Assembly (NCBI RefSeq): GCF_030373265.1
Contig: NZ_JAUCZC010000008.1
Span: 1-64,000 of the forward strand
DNA from: Blastomonas sp.
GTDB taxonomy: Bacteria > Pseudomonadota > Alphaproteobacteria > Sphingomonadales > Sphingomonadaceae
Direction of reading: 5' to 3'
Length of the DNA: 64,000 nt
Positions 16,763-25,798 of this stretch are shown piece by piece (within the stretch, counting starts at the first letter, position 1; each line of letters starts with the position of its first letter). The notes beneath the pieces are model-generated. The model saw nothing but the letters and a program-made list of their open reading frames with translations, was not told the origin of the DNA and ran no database searches. A program made the position numbers and the translations under genes.

Positions 16763-17017
16763 GATGAAGGTCCTTTCTGGTGTTGGGGTCCCTCGGGAGT
16801 GTCCGTCGGGAGATGCCAGAAGCATTGCACGGGGCGTGCCAGTTTGAAGAAGCCCACCAAATCAGTAGCTTTTACGCGAAGTGACAAATCTTGCCCAAAG
16901 CTGAATGCGAAGTTTTGGGAATATTCACGATAAATTGGCGAGTGACCTCCCGGCCCATCGCAAACCGAAGCGATTTTGCGCGCGATCGCCCTGACTTGCG
17001 GCTATAGCCTAGCCCAC

Positions 17018-18103
17018 ATGGCGCTCTCCAACCTGTCCCTCAGCCAGTTTCGCAACCACGAAGCCAGCCGCATCGCGGCGGGCGCGCGGTTCAACGTCAT
17101 CTGGGGCGACAACGGTGCGGGCAAGACCAACATCCTCGAAGCCATATCGCTGCTCGCCCCCGGGCGCGGGATGCGCCGCGCCAGCATCGACCAGATGGCG
17201 CGCCAGCAGGGACCCGGCGGCTTTGCGATCTCGGCGAGCCTTGCCGGCGAAGAGGTCAAGATCGGCACCGGCACCAACGCCGACGCGCCCTCACGGCGGC
17301 TGGTGCGGGTCAACGGCGCCGCGGCAGCGGCGACGGGACTGGCCGACTGGCTGGCGGTGGTGTGGCTCACCCCGGCAATGGACCGACTGTTCCTGGAAGG
17401 CGCGGGCGGCAGGCGGCGGTTCCTTGACCGGCTGGTGCTGGCGCTGCACCCCGCGCACGCGCGCCACGCCGCACGCTACGAGGCCGCGATGCGCGAGCGC
17501 AACCGGCTGCTGGGCGAAACCCGTGCGATCGATCCGGGCTGGATCGATGCGCTTGAGGCGCGGATGGCCGAGCACGGCGGCGCGATCGCCGAGGCGCGCG
17601 CCGATACGCTCGAAGCACTCGAGGTGCAGATCGATGCGCTCGCCGATGGTCCGTTCGCGCAGCCCACGCTGGCGCTCGAGCGCAAGGGCCCGGTCGAGGC
17701 GGATGCGCTCGCCGCTGCGCTGCGAGCAGGCCGTGCGCGCGATCGGGCCGCAGGGCGAGCGCTTGCGGGCCCCCACCGCGACGACCTCATCGTCACCATG
17801 CGGCAGAAAGCCCAGCCAGCGGCTTTGTGTTCGACCGGCGAGCAGAAGGCGATGCTGATCGCGATCATCCTCGCGCATGCCGATCTGGTCGCCACGCGCC
17901 GTGGCAGCCGCCTGATCCTGCTGCTCGACGAAATCGCCGCGCACCTCGACCCTGTGCGCAGAGCCGCGCTGTACGAACAGCTTGCCGATCGCTCCGGCCA
18001 GGTGTGGATGACCGGCACAGACGCATCGCTGTTCGAGGCGGTGCCACTGGCGGGACGGGCCGACTGGAGCGTCAGCGGCGGGGTGGTGAACGCGGTGGGC
18101 TGA
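17018..18103 (+). CDS. recF: DNA replication and repair protein RecF
   Basis: SMC-like ATPase that helps load RecA at single-strand gaps in the RecFOR pathway. It begins MALSNLSLSQFRNHE, the expected RecF N-terminus, so the ATG at 17018 is preferred over an in-frame ATG at 16976. Walker A is WGDNGAGKTNILEAIS, the signature region is STGEQKAMLIAIILAHA, and Walker B is RLILLLDEIAAHLD. The length of 361 residues is normal. It is not beside dnaA/dnaN here, a layout I believe is common in sphingomonads. Confidence 0.95.
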   Translation: MALSNLSLSQFRNHEASRIAAGARFNVIWGDNGAGKTNILEAISLLAPGRGMRRASIDQMARQQGPGGFAISASLAGEEVKIGTGTNADAPSRRLVRVNGAAAAATGLADWLAVVWLTPAMDRLFLEGAGGRRRFLDRLVLALHPAHARHAARYEAAMRERNRLLGETRAIDPGWIDALEARMAEHGGAIAEARADTLEALEVQIDALADGPFAQPTLALERKGPVEADALAAALRAGRARDRAAGRALAGPHRDDLIVTMRQKAQPAALCSTGEQKAMLIAIILAHADLVATRRGSRLILLLDEIAAHLDPVRRAALYEQLADRSGQVWMTGTDASLFEAVPLAGRADWSVSGGVVNAVG

Positions 18104-18215
18104 GGGCGGTCCGTAACCCGCCCCGCTCTTTCGAGCTGGCCCCACACCCGCTCAGCCTGAGCGGAATAAGGCGTGGTCAGACTTTACCGAAACACGCCTG
18201 CCGTCCCGCCGTTTC

Positions 18216-18305
18216 CGTCATCCCGGGCTTGACCCGGGACCCAGCGTTTCCGGGCAAGCGGCAATCAAGGATGGCCCTGGGCCCCGGATCAAGTCCGGGG
18301 TGACG
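18216..18305. repeat. REP-like palindromic repeat
   Basis: A 90-bp unit in the 18104-18363 gap with CGTCATCCCGGGCTTGACCC at one end and the complementary GGATCAAGTCCGGGGTGACG at the other. It resembles the dispersed extragenic palindromes common in alphaproteobacteria and may act as a transcription end for recF. No gene is seen in the gap. Confidence 0.75.
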
Positions 18306-18363
18306 AGGAGGGGCTGCGGTGGGGAATTTCCTCAATTCCTCAATTCCTCACTCAACCCACCCC

Positions 18364-18573
18364 TCAGTGAATCGTGCCAATACTCTGGTCGATCGTCATG
18401 ATCACCAGCAGCCGTTCGATCTGGCGCCAATGGCAGAAGTGGATGTGGTTGCCGCGCGCGCGGGCGGCTTCGGCGCGGTCGGAGGCTTCGAGGCCGGCGG
18501 TCTCGCCGAAGCGCGAGAGCAGCATGCAGGCGTCGTCATAGGCTTCGCGGGTTCCGATATAAGGCAGGTTCAT
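18364..18573 (-). CDS. Small conserved-looking hypothetical protein
   Basis: 69 residues from the ATG at 18573 (MNLPYIGTREAYDDACMLLS ... NHIHFCHWRQIERLLVIMTI). Composition and codon use look coding; the longer reading to 18651 adds an implausible N-terminus. It is a soluble helical protein with two cysteines and a C-terminal FCHWRQIERL segment. No function is recognised. It is divergent from the small gene at 18755. Confidence 0.65.
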   Translation of the reverse strand: MNLPYIGTREAYDDACMLLSRFGETAGLEASDRAEAARARGNHIHFCHWRQIERLLVIMTIDQSIGTIH

Positions 18574-18754
18574 GGCCGCTTGTGTGTTCCTGTGTACAAC
18601 CGCCCCCCCTGCTGGTTGCGGTTCGAACAGGGATAACGCGCGGGCGTGCAAGAAGGCTCAACCGGCTTGGTAAATACAGCGTTAGTGTTTTGCGGTGGCG
18701 CTCCGCCTCACTTCGCGTTGGCAAATCGGAGCCAGCCGTGGCAAGGGCTGGGCC

Positions 18755-18961
18755 ATGCAGAACGATACGCGCAAAACCCCTGCCCGCCCGGACGATCGCC
18801 CCCCCGTACGCGGTGGCGGCGTGTTCATGGCCTTGGGGACGTTGGTTGGAACCGTGGTCGGCGGACTGATGGGCCAGCCCTCGATCGGCTTTCTGGCAGG
18901 CCTGGGCGGCGGCTTCGCGCTGCACGGGGCATTGTGGTACATGGACAGCCGCAAACGCTGA
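18755..18961 (+). CDS. Small glycine-rich membrane protein
   Basis: 68 residues from ATG 18755 (MQNDTRKTPARPDDRPPVRG). A basic, proline-rich N-terminus is followed by two short hydrophobic Gly-rich helices (FMALGTLVGTVVGGLMG and GFLAGLGGGFALHGALWYMD). This looks like a small helical-hairpin membrane protein. No function is recognised. A longer frame from 18695 is in phase but unlikely. Confidence 0.6.
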   Translation: MQNDTRKTPARPDDRPPVRGGGVFMALGTLVGTVVGGLMGQPSIGFLAGLGGGFALHGALWYMDSRKR

Positions 18962-18986
18962 GGGCTGGGTCCGCGCCGCCTACCCT

Positions 18987-19014
18987 CGTCATTCCCGCGC
19001 ACGCGGGGGTGACG
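18987..19014. repeat. Short REP-type palindrome
   Basis: CGTCATTCCCGCGC directly joined to ACGCGGGGGTGACG, an almost perfect 14+14 hairpin of the widespread GTCATTCCCGCG type. It sits between the convergent small membrane protein gene and the helicase gene and could end transcription from both sides. Confidence 0.75.
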
Positions 19015-19026
19015 GTCAACGAACGA

Positions 19027-21375
19027 TCACGCCAGCGAGATAAAGCTGTCGATCACCCGCTTGCGGCCCGCGCTTTCGAAATCGATCTCGAGCTTGTTGC
19101 CTTCCTTCTCCGCGACCAGCCCGTAACCGAATTTCTGGTGGAAGACGCGGGTGCCGATATCGACATCGCTGCGCCCGGCATTGCCCAGGCTGATCGCGCT
19201 GGTGCGCGCCTCGGCGACACGCTGCGGGGTGGTGTTGAACCCGCCAGGCGTCTGCGCCGCGCGCTGCCAGCCGGGGCCGCGCCGCGCCGCGCGTTCGGGA
19301 TCGCGCGCCAGATGCGCGAACGGATCGTCGCGCTCTGACAGCCCCGCCCGCCACAGCGACGCGCCGCCGGTCAGCGAGCTTTCCTCATCGATATGCTCGG
19401 CCGGCAGCTCGCCGATGAAGCGCGAGGGGATCGAGCTGGTCCACTGACCATAGATGCGCCGGTTGGCCGCGTGCATGATCGTGCACGTGCTGCGCGCGCG
19501 CGTAATTGCCACGTACGCGAGGCGGCGTTCTTCCTCGAGGCTGGCGAGCCCGCCCTCGTCGAGCGAACGCTGCGAGGGAAAAACTCCCTCCTCCCATCCG
19601 GCGAGGAAGACATGCTCGAATTCGAGCCCCTTGGCGCCATGGATGGTCATCATCGTGACCTTGGCCTCGTCTGCCGAGGCCTCGTTGTCCATCACCAGGC
19701 TGACATGCTCGAGGAAATCGCCGAGGCTTTCATACTCTTCCATCGCGCGCGCGAGTTCGGAGAGGTTCTCGAGCCGTCCCGATGCCTCGACCGACTTTTC
19801 CGCCTGAAGCACCTGGGTATAGCCTGATTCGTCCATGATCTGGCGCACGAGGTCAGCAGGGTTCATCGTCGACAGCAGATCGCGCCAGCGGGCGATGCCG
19901 CGCATCAGGCTGGTGAGCGAGGTACGCGCACGCGCGGGCAGTTCGTCGCTGTCGAGGATCTGGAACGCTGCGGCGCTCAGCGGCAGCCCGGTGGCGCGCG
20001 CCAGCCGGTGCACCTTTTCCAGCGCCTTGTCGCCCAGGCCGCGCTTGGGGGTGTTGAAGATCCGCTCGAACGCCAGGTCATCTGCGGGCTGGTTGACGAC
20101 GCGCAAGTAAGCCAGCGCATCGCGGATTTCGGCGCGCTCATAGAAGCGGAAACCCCCAACGATGCGATACGGCATGCCGATGGCGATGAACCGGTCCTCG
20201 AACTCGCGAGTCTGGAACGAGGCGCGCACCAGGATCGCGGTCTTGTCGAGGCTGGTGCCTTGCCGCGTGATCCGCTCGAGCTCCTCGCCGGTGCGCCGCG
20301 CCTCTTCGAGCCCGTCCCATACGCCGAGCACGCGCACCTTGTCGCCCGCATCGACCTCGGTCCACAAGGTCTTGCCCAGCCGGTCGCTGTTAGAGGCGAT
20401 CAGGCCCGAAGCCGCGCCCAGGATATGCGGGGTCGAACGGTAGTTCTGCTCGAGCCGGATGGTCCGTGCGCCGGGAAAATCCTTTTCGAACCGCAGGATG
20501 TTCGCGACCTCGGCGCCGCGCCAGGAATAGATCGACTGGTCGTCATCGCCTACGCAGCAGATATTCTTGCGCGCCTGCGCGAGCAGCCGCAGCCACAGAT
20601 ACTGGCTAGAATTGGTGTCCTGATATTCGTCGACCAGGATGTACTTGAACCTTTGCTGGTATTGCTCGAGCACCGCGCGGTCGGTCTTGAGCAATGTCAG
20701 CATGTGCAGCAGCAGGTCGCCGAAGTCGCAGGCATTCAGTGCCTTCAGCCGGTCCTGATAGGCGGTGTAGAGCTCCTGCCCCCGCCCGTTGGCGTAGAGC
20801 TCGCTCTCGGCGGCATCGAGCTCGGGCGGATTGAGCCCCTTGTTCTTCCAGCGGTCGATGCAACCTGCGAGCTGGCGCGCGGGCCAGCGTTTGTCGTCGA
20901 TGTCGGCGGCCTGGATCAATTGCTTGAGCAGACGCAACTGGTCGTCGGTGTCGATGATCGTGAAATTGCTCTGCAGCCCGACCAGTTCGGCGTGGCGGCG
21001 CAGCATCTTGGCGCCGATCGAGTGGAAGGTGCCCAGCCAGGGCATGCCCTCGACCGCATCGCCGATGATCCGCCCGACGCGCTCGCGCATCTCGCGCGCG
21101 GCCTTGTTGGTGAAGGTCACCGCGAGGATCTCGGACGGCCAGGCGCGGCGCGTCGCGATCAGGTGCGCCAGCCGCGCGGTCAGCGCGGCGGTCTTGCCCG
21201 TGCCCGCGCCCGCCAGCACCAGCACCGGCCCTTCGGACGACAGCACCGCCTCGCGCTGCAGCGTGTTGAGCCCCTGCAGATAGGCGGGGTCCTGCGGCGA
21301 TGGCGGCGGAAATTCGGATGCGGGGGCGAGACTGTTCACCAACGAACGTTTAGGGAACGCAGGCGCCCGGGGCAA
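19027..21375 (-). CDS. ATP-dependent DNA helicase, UvrD/PcrA family
   Basis: SF1A 3'-5' helicase for repair and removal of replication blocks. Motifs in order: Q motif GLNTLQREAVLS, Walker A LAGAGTGKTAALTARLAHLI, motif Ia AVTFTNKAAREMRERVG, Walker B ILVDEYQDTNSSQYLW, motif III CCVGDDDQSIYSWRGAEVAN, motif IV LEQNYRSTPHIL, motif V MTIHGAKGLEFEHVFLAGWE and motif VI EERRLAYVAITRA. A C-terminal Tudor-like segment (TRVFHQKFGYGLVAEKEGNK) is present. The 782-residue size is normal. The first 20-25 residues are uncertain, with an in-frame GTG at 21339. Sphingomonads may hold more than one UvrD/PcrA paralogue. Confidence 0.94.
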   Translation of the reverse strand: MPRAPAFPKRSLVNSLAPASEFPPPSPQDPAYLQGLNTLQREAVLSSEGPVLVLAGAGTGKTAALTARLAHLIATRRAWPSEILAVTFTNKAAREMRERVGRIIGDAVEGMPWLGTFHSIGAKMLRRHAELVGLQSNFTIIDTDDQLRLLKQLIQAADIDDKRWPARQLAGCIDRWKNKGLNPPELDAAESELYANGRGQELYTAYQDRLKALNACDFGDLLLHMLTLLKTDRAVLEQYQQRFKYILVDEYQDTNSSQYLWLRLLAQARKNICCVGDDDQSIYSWRGAEVANILRFEKDFPGARTIRLEQNYRSTPHILGAASGLIASNSDRLGKTLWTEVDAGDKVRVLGVWDGLEEARRTGEELERITRQGTSLDKTAILVRASFQTREFEDRFIAIGMPYRIVGGFRFYERAEIRDALAYLRVVNQPADDLAFERIFNTPKRGLGDKALEKVHRLARATGLPLSAAAFQILDSDELPARARTSLTSLMRGIARWRDLLSTMNPADLVRQIMDESGYTQVLQAEKSVEASGRLENLSELARAMEEYESLGDFLEHVSLVMDNEASADEAKVTMMTIHGAKGLEFEHVFLAGWEEGVFPSQRSLDEGGLASLEEERRLAYVAITRARSTCTIMHAANRRIYGQWTSSIPSRFIGELPAEHIDEESSLTGGASLWRAGLSERDDPFAHLARDPERAARRGPGWQRAAQTPGGFNTTPQRVAEARTSAISLGNAGRSDVDIGTRVFHQKFGYGLVAEKEGNKLEIDFESAGRKRVIDSFISLA

Positions 21376-21406
21376 GGGGGGAGGTGGCGGGATCGCTCAG
21401 CCGAAA

Positions 21407-21558
21407 ATCCTCCCCGAGCTCGCCTCGGGGAGGGGGACCGCCGCAGGCGGTGGAGGGGAAGCGATTTGGCACAGCGATCAATCGGAGCACTATCCCGCTT
21501 CCCCTCCACCCCCCGCTGCGCGGGCGGTCCCCCTCCCCCAGCAAGCTGGGGGAGGATT
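21407..21558. repeat. Palindromic repeat element, copy 1 (intergenic)
   Basis: 152 bp bounded by AATCCTCCCC...GGGGAGG hairpin ends and containing CCGCCGCAGGCGGTGGAGGG and its near-complement. It fills the gap between the helicase and DUF2254 genes. Related copies lie inside valS (24122-24253) and between the two metH genes (63584-63706). Confidence 0.85.
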
Positions 21559-21578
21559 TGAGTCGCTAGCAAACGCCA

Positions 21579-22820
21579 TCACTTGAGAACAAACCGCTCC
21601 AGCGTCTCGACATCCCCAGGCAGCGCCAGCCCGATCTTCGCGCGTTCGAACGCCTCGTGCGACATCGCCCGCGCCGCCGCACCGAAGTGCGCCGGATCAT
21701 GCGCGGCGAGCGACTGCAGCGCCTTTTGCAGGCGGATCTGGACCTCGAGCTGGCCTGCGCCGTCGCGCGCGATCCAGCGGAAGGCATCGCCAACCAGCTC
21801 CTCGACGCGAACCGGCGGCACATGCAGCCGCGGGCAGGTCGCGCTGGCTACCGTCTTGCGTGCTTCGCTGCTCCATTGTGCCAGCACCCGAAGCGCTGTC
21901 CCCAGCACATCGATGGCGGTCCCGGGATCGTTGATCCCGGCGGACAGCGCCTTGGACGCGGTTTCGGACAGCACAATCAGGCAATAGCGCGGATCGGCCT
22001 CGAAGGTGCGTTCGCCGCCGATGACGAAGGCATTGCGCACCGAGCGAACGGTATCCTCGTCCAGCGCCTTGGATGTCTTGAGCAGGATGGTGGTCGAATC
22101 GACATAGGTGCCGGGGCGGACAGCGAGATAGATGTCCATGTCTTGCTCAGCGGTCAGCGCCGCAAACACCTGATCGTCGATCGCCTGAACGAAGCCAAAC
22201 CGCGCCGCGCGCAACGGAACGCCCAGGTCCGGCATCGCTTCGAGCGCCACTCCGCCCAATAACGGCCTGTGCGCGAGTTCGGCAAACGCCTTGTCAGCCG
22301 CGCCTTCCAGCAGGTCGACCACTTCGGAGACGTCCCCGAGATTGCTCAGCCGTCCGATCCAGCGGAGCAGCGCATAGATCACCGAGACGATCACCAGGCA
22401 GGTCGTCATGAACAGGATGACGCGCGCGGGCGGGCCGTAATAGCTGGTAGACAGCCCCACGGTGCCCACGATCGAGAAGATGAACCCGCCGATGAACACC
22501 GAAATGGCGTTCTGCGCGGTGCGGTCCTGCATCATCAACGGACGCGCGCGCGGTGTCGCGGCAGAGGCCGCCGCCTGCAGCGAGGAGACCATGATGCCCA
22601 GCGAGAAGATCGCCACCGCCAGCAGCGTGTTGGCGAGCACGCCGAGCAGGTCATCGACGCCATCCAGCCCGATCAGCTCGTTGAATTCATCGGGCAGCAG
22701 CACCGCCGCTGCCGGCGCGAGCAGCAGAACCGCCACCGCCAGCACCGCATAGGCGGCGGGCGTGAACCACAAGGAGCGGACTATTCGCAGCGCGATCAGT
22801 CGGGCATGGGGCATGTTCAT
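21579..22820 (-). CDS. DUF2254 integral membrane protein
   Basis: About 413 residues from the ATG at 22820; a longer in-phase frame adds an unlikely N-terminus. Four hydrophobic helices occupy the first 170 residues (AAYAVLAVAVLLLAPAAAVL, VLANTLLAVAIFSLGIMVSS, AISVFIGGFIFSIVGTVGLS and ILFMTTCLVIVSVIYALLRW), followed by a large soluble domain. The layout and the GIMVSSLQAAAS segment match DUF2254, whose function is unknown. It follows valS on the same strand across about 70 bp, so co-transcription is possible. Confidence 0.9.
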   Translation of the reverse strand: MNMPHARLIALRIVRSLWFTPAAYAVLAVAVLLLAPAAAVLLPDEFNELIGLDGVDDLLGVLANTLLAVAIFSLGIMVSSLQAAASAATPRARPLMMQDRTAQNAISVFIGGFIFSIVGTVGLSTSYYGPPARVILFMTTCLVIVSVIYALLRWIGRLSNLGDVSEVVDLLEGAADKAFAELAHRPLLGGVALEAMPDLGVPLRAARFGFVQAIDDQVFAALTAEQDMDIYLAVRPGTYVDSTTILLKTSKALDEDTVRSVRNAFVIGGERTFEADPRYCLIVLSETASKALSAGINDPGTAIDVLGTALRVLAQWSSEARKTVASATCPRLHVPPVRVEELVGDAFRWIARDGAGQLEVQIRLQKALQSLAAHDPAHFGAAARAMSHEAFERAKIGLALPGDVETLERFVLK

Positions 22821-22889
22821 GGCCGTTGCTCCCCTGTGTGCGGACCATGGGCCTGCACCGCCGGGGCGGTGCGCCGACAAGGCATGCGC

Positions 22890-25757
22890 CTAGCCAAGCC
22901 GCGCGAGCGCCGCTGCCAGCCGCTCGGCTTCGGCGGATTTCTCCGCATGATCAGCGCGGGCCTTCTCGACCGCCTCGGGCTTGGCCTTTTCGACGAACGC
23001 CGGGTTGGAGAGCCGGCCGTCGAGCGACTTGGCTTCCTTGGTCACCGCTTCGAGCGCCTTGGCGAGGCGGGCCTTTTCGGCGGCGATGTCGATGATGCCT
23101 TCCAGCGGCAGCACGAAGGTCGCCTCATTCACCACGATCTGGATGGTCGCGCCCTCGGGGGCAGCGTCCTCGAGCGGCGCGAAGTCGATGCGAGCCAGGC
23201 GTTGCGCGCCGGCTTGGAAGCCGCTGATCCAGCCTTGGGTCTGGTCATTGGCATCCTGAACGAACGCCTTGAGCCGCGCGCCGGGCGCAATGCCGAGTTC
23301 GTTCTTGGCCGAGCGGATTTCGCGCACCAACGCGATGCGCCACTCGGTCTCGGCCTTGGCATCGGCATCGACGCTGGCGTCCGGCGCGGGCCATTGCGCG
23401 AGGATCAGGTCGTTCGACCGTGGGTGGGTGGGGCCAGACAAGGCGTGCCACAATTCTTCGGTGATGAAGGGCATGAACGGATGCAGCATCACCAGGATCT
23501 GGTCGAGCACCCAGCCTGCGACCGCGCGGGTTTCCGCAGCTTCGGTCGCGTTGCCCTCGGCCGACAGCACCGGCTTGATCAGCTCGAGATACCAGTCGCA
23601 GAACTGGTCCCAGACGAAGTGATAGATCGCATTGGCAGCCGCATCGAAGCGCAGGTCGGCGAGCGCCTTGTCCAATGCTGCGACGGTATCGACCACCTCG
23701 CCGATGATCCAGCGGTTGACCGCCAGCGTTGCCAGCGGAGCCGAGACCGACGCACTCGCGCCGATGCCGTTGGCCTCGCAGAAGCGCGCGGCGTTCCACA
23801 ATTTGGTGGCGAAGTTGCGATAGCCCTCGACGCGGCGCTCATCCATCTTGATGTCGCGGCCCTGGCTTTCCATCGCCGCCATGAAGAAGCGCAGCGCATC
23901 GGCGCCATATTGGTCGATCAGACCCAGCGGATCGACGGTGTTGCCCTTGGACTTGGACATCTTCGCGCCATCCGCCGCGCGGACGAGCCCGTGCAGATAC
24001 AGCTGCTTCCACGGCGCCGCGCCCATGAAATGCGTCCCCATCATCGCCATCCGCGCATCCCAGAAGAACAGGATGTCAAAGCCCGAGATAAGGAGATCGT
24101 TGGGATAGTGTTTGCGCACCAGATCCTCCCCGGAACGGGGAGGGGGACCATCCGAAGGATGGTGGAGGGGAAGCGAGTTTGTGCCCCCGTCGCTTGCAGC
24201 CGCTTCCCCTCCGTCAGCGCTGCGCGCTGCCACCTCCCCCGTTGGGGGAGGATTTGAAGAGTCCGGCCAACCCAGAGTCGCAAACGGCCAAAGCGCGGAG
24301 GAGAACCAGGTGTCGAGGACATCCGCATCGCGTTCCAGCGTGACGCCCTCGCCGGCCAGCGCCTGAGCCTCCGCTTCGGTCTCGGCGACATAGCATTTGC
24401 CGTCCGAACCATACCAAGCCGGAATCCGATGCCCCCACCAGAGCTGGCGGCTCACACACCAGGGCTGGATATTGTCCATCCAGTGGAAGAAGGTCTTCTC
24501 CCAGCTCTTGGGGACGATCTCGATGACGCCGGTCTTCACCGCCTCGATCGCGGGCTGCGCGAGGGTCTTGGCGTCGACATACCATTGATCGGTCAGCCAG
24601 GGTTCGATGACCACGCCGCCGCGGTCGCCATAAGGCGTCTGGATGGTGCGCGGTTCGGCGTCGTGTTCGGTGACCTCGCCGTCCTTGGCGGTCACGACGT
24701 GCGGCACGAGGCGACCCAGCGCCTTCATCTGTTCGACGACGAGCTTGCGCGCATCGAACCGGTCCACGCCGACGAACTCGGCGGGGATCAGGCCATCGGT
24801 GGTCTGCACCACCTTGGCCTCGGCATCGAACATGTTGAGCATGTCCGCCGCTGCAATCCCTGCGCGCCTGCCGACCTCGAAGTCGTTGAAATCATGCCCT
24901 GGCGTAATCTTCACCGCGCCCGAGCCCAATTCGGGATCGGCATGGTCGTCGGCGACGATGGGCACGCGCCGTCCGGTGATCGGCAGCTCGATAAACTTGC
25001 CGATCACGCTGGCATAGCGCGGGTCTTCGCCATTCACCGCCACCGCCATGTCGGCGAGCATCGTTTCGGGCCGAGTCGTCGCGACCACGATATGATCCCG
25101 CCCGTCTTCGAGCGTCACGCCATCGGCGAGCGGGTAACGGAAGTGCCAGAAGCTGCCCTTGATCTCGCGGGTTTCCACCTCGAGGTCGCTGATCGCTGTC
25201 TTGAGCTTGGGGTCCCAGTTGACCAGCCTTTTGTCGCGGTAGATCAGCCCCTGATTGTACAGATCGACGAACACCTTGAGCACCGCCGTGCTGAAATGCG
25301 GGTCCATGGTGAACTGCTCGCGAGACCAGTCCATCGAACAGCCCAGGCGGCGCAGCTGGCGGGTGATCTGGCCGCCGCTTTCTTCCTTCCACTCCCAGAC
25401 CTTCTTGACGAAGTCCTCGCGGCTGTAGTTGGTGCGCTTGTCCTGCGCCGCTTCGAGCTGGCGCTCGACCACCATCTGCGTCGCGATGCCCGCATGGTCG
25501 GTGCCGACCACCCAGAGCGCATCCTTGCCGCGCAGCCGCTCGTAGCGGATCATGATGTCCTGCAGCGTGTTGTCGAGCGCATGGCCGATATGCAGGCTGC
25601 CGGTGACGTTCGGCGGCGGATTGACGATCGTGTAGGGCGCAGCATCGGGCCGCTCGGGGCGGAACGCGTTCGTCTCCTCCCAATGCGGATACCATTTCGC
25701 CTCGATCGCGGCAGGATCGAATGTCTTGGGCAGCTCTTGCTTGTCGGTGCTGGTCAT
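22890..25757 (-). CDS. valS: Valyl-tRNA synthetase
   Basis: Class I aminoacyl-tRNA synthetase that charges tRNA-Val. It begins with the typical [19 protein letters not shown]; the HIGH motif is in [13 protein letters not shown], the editing domain lies in the middle, the KMSKS motif is in [15 protein letters not shown], and a C-terminal coiled-coil arm is present ([20 protein letters not shown]). At 955 residues it is long for the family. The excess includes a 44-residue in-frame insert encoded by a palindromic DNA repeat (24122-24253), between LGWPDS and [10 protein letters not shown]. The frame is unbroken and catalytic motifs are intact, so the enzyme is probably functional. Confidence 0.96.
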   Translation of the reverse strand: MTSTDKQELPKTFDPAAIEAKWYPHWEETNAFRPERPDAAPYTIVNPPPNVTGSLHIGHALDNTLQDIMIRYERLRGKDALWVVGTDHAGIATQMVVERQLEAAQDKRTNYSREDFVKKVWEWKEESGGQITRQLRRLGCSMDWSREQFTMDPHFSTAVLKVFVDLYNQGLIYRDKRLVNWDPKLKTAISDLEVETREIKGSFWHFRYPLADGVTLEDGRDHIVVATTRPETMLADMAVAVNGEDPRYASVIGKFIELPITGRRVPIVADDHADPELGSGAVKITPGHDFNDFEVGRRAGIAAADMLNMFDAEAKVVQTTDGLIPAEFVGVDRFDARKLVVEQMKALGRLVPHVVTAKDGEVTEHDAEPRTIQTPYGDRGGVVIEPWLTDQWYVDAKTLAQPAIEAVKTGVIEIVPKSWEKTFFHWMDNIQPWCVSRQLWWGHRIPAWYGSDGKCYVAETEAEAQALAGEGVTLERDADVLDTWFSSALWPFATLGWPDSSNPPPTGEVAARSADGGEAAASDGGTNSLPLHHPSDGPPPRSGEDLVRKHYPNDLLISGFDILFFWDARMAMMGTHFMGAAPWKQLYLHGLVRAADGAKMSKSKGNTVDPLGLIDQYGADALRFFMAAMESQGRDIKMDERRVEGYRNFATKLWNAARFCEANGIGASASVSAPLATLAVNRWIIGEVVDTVAALDKALADLRFDAAANAIYHFVWDQFCDWYLELIKPVLSAEGNATEAAETRAVAGWVLDQILVMLHPFMPFITEELWHALSGPTHPRSNDLILAQWPAPDASVDADAKAETEWRIALVREIRSAKNELGIAPGARLKAFVQDANDQTQGWISGFQAGAQRLARIDFAPLEDAAPEGATIQIVVNEATFVLPLEGIIDIAAEKARLAKALEAVTKEAKSLDGRLSNPAFVEKAKPEAVEKARADHAEKSAEAERLAAALARLG
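24122..24253. repeat. Palindromic repeat element, copy 2, in frame inside valS
   Basis: 132 bp, a multiple of three, beginning ATCCTCCCCGGAACGGGGAG and ending CACCTCCCCC then GTTGGGGGAGGAT. It has the same end hairpins and GGTGGAGGGGAAGCGA core as copy 1. Translated as part of ValS it gives a Pro/Gly/Ala/Ser-rich segment ([20 protein letters not shown], then [17 protein letters not shown]). The normal family sequence resumes on both sides. Confidence 0.88.
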
Positions 25758-25798
25758 CCCGCCGCTTTAACGCAGGACGCGGTATTTTCCAGCCGTTT

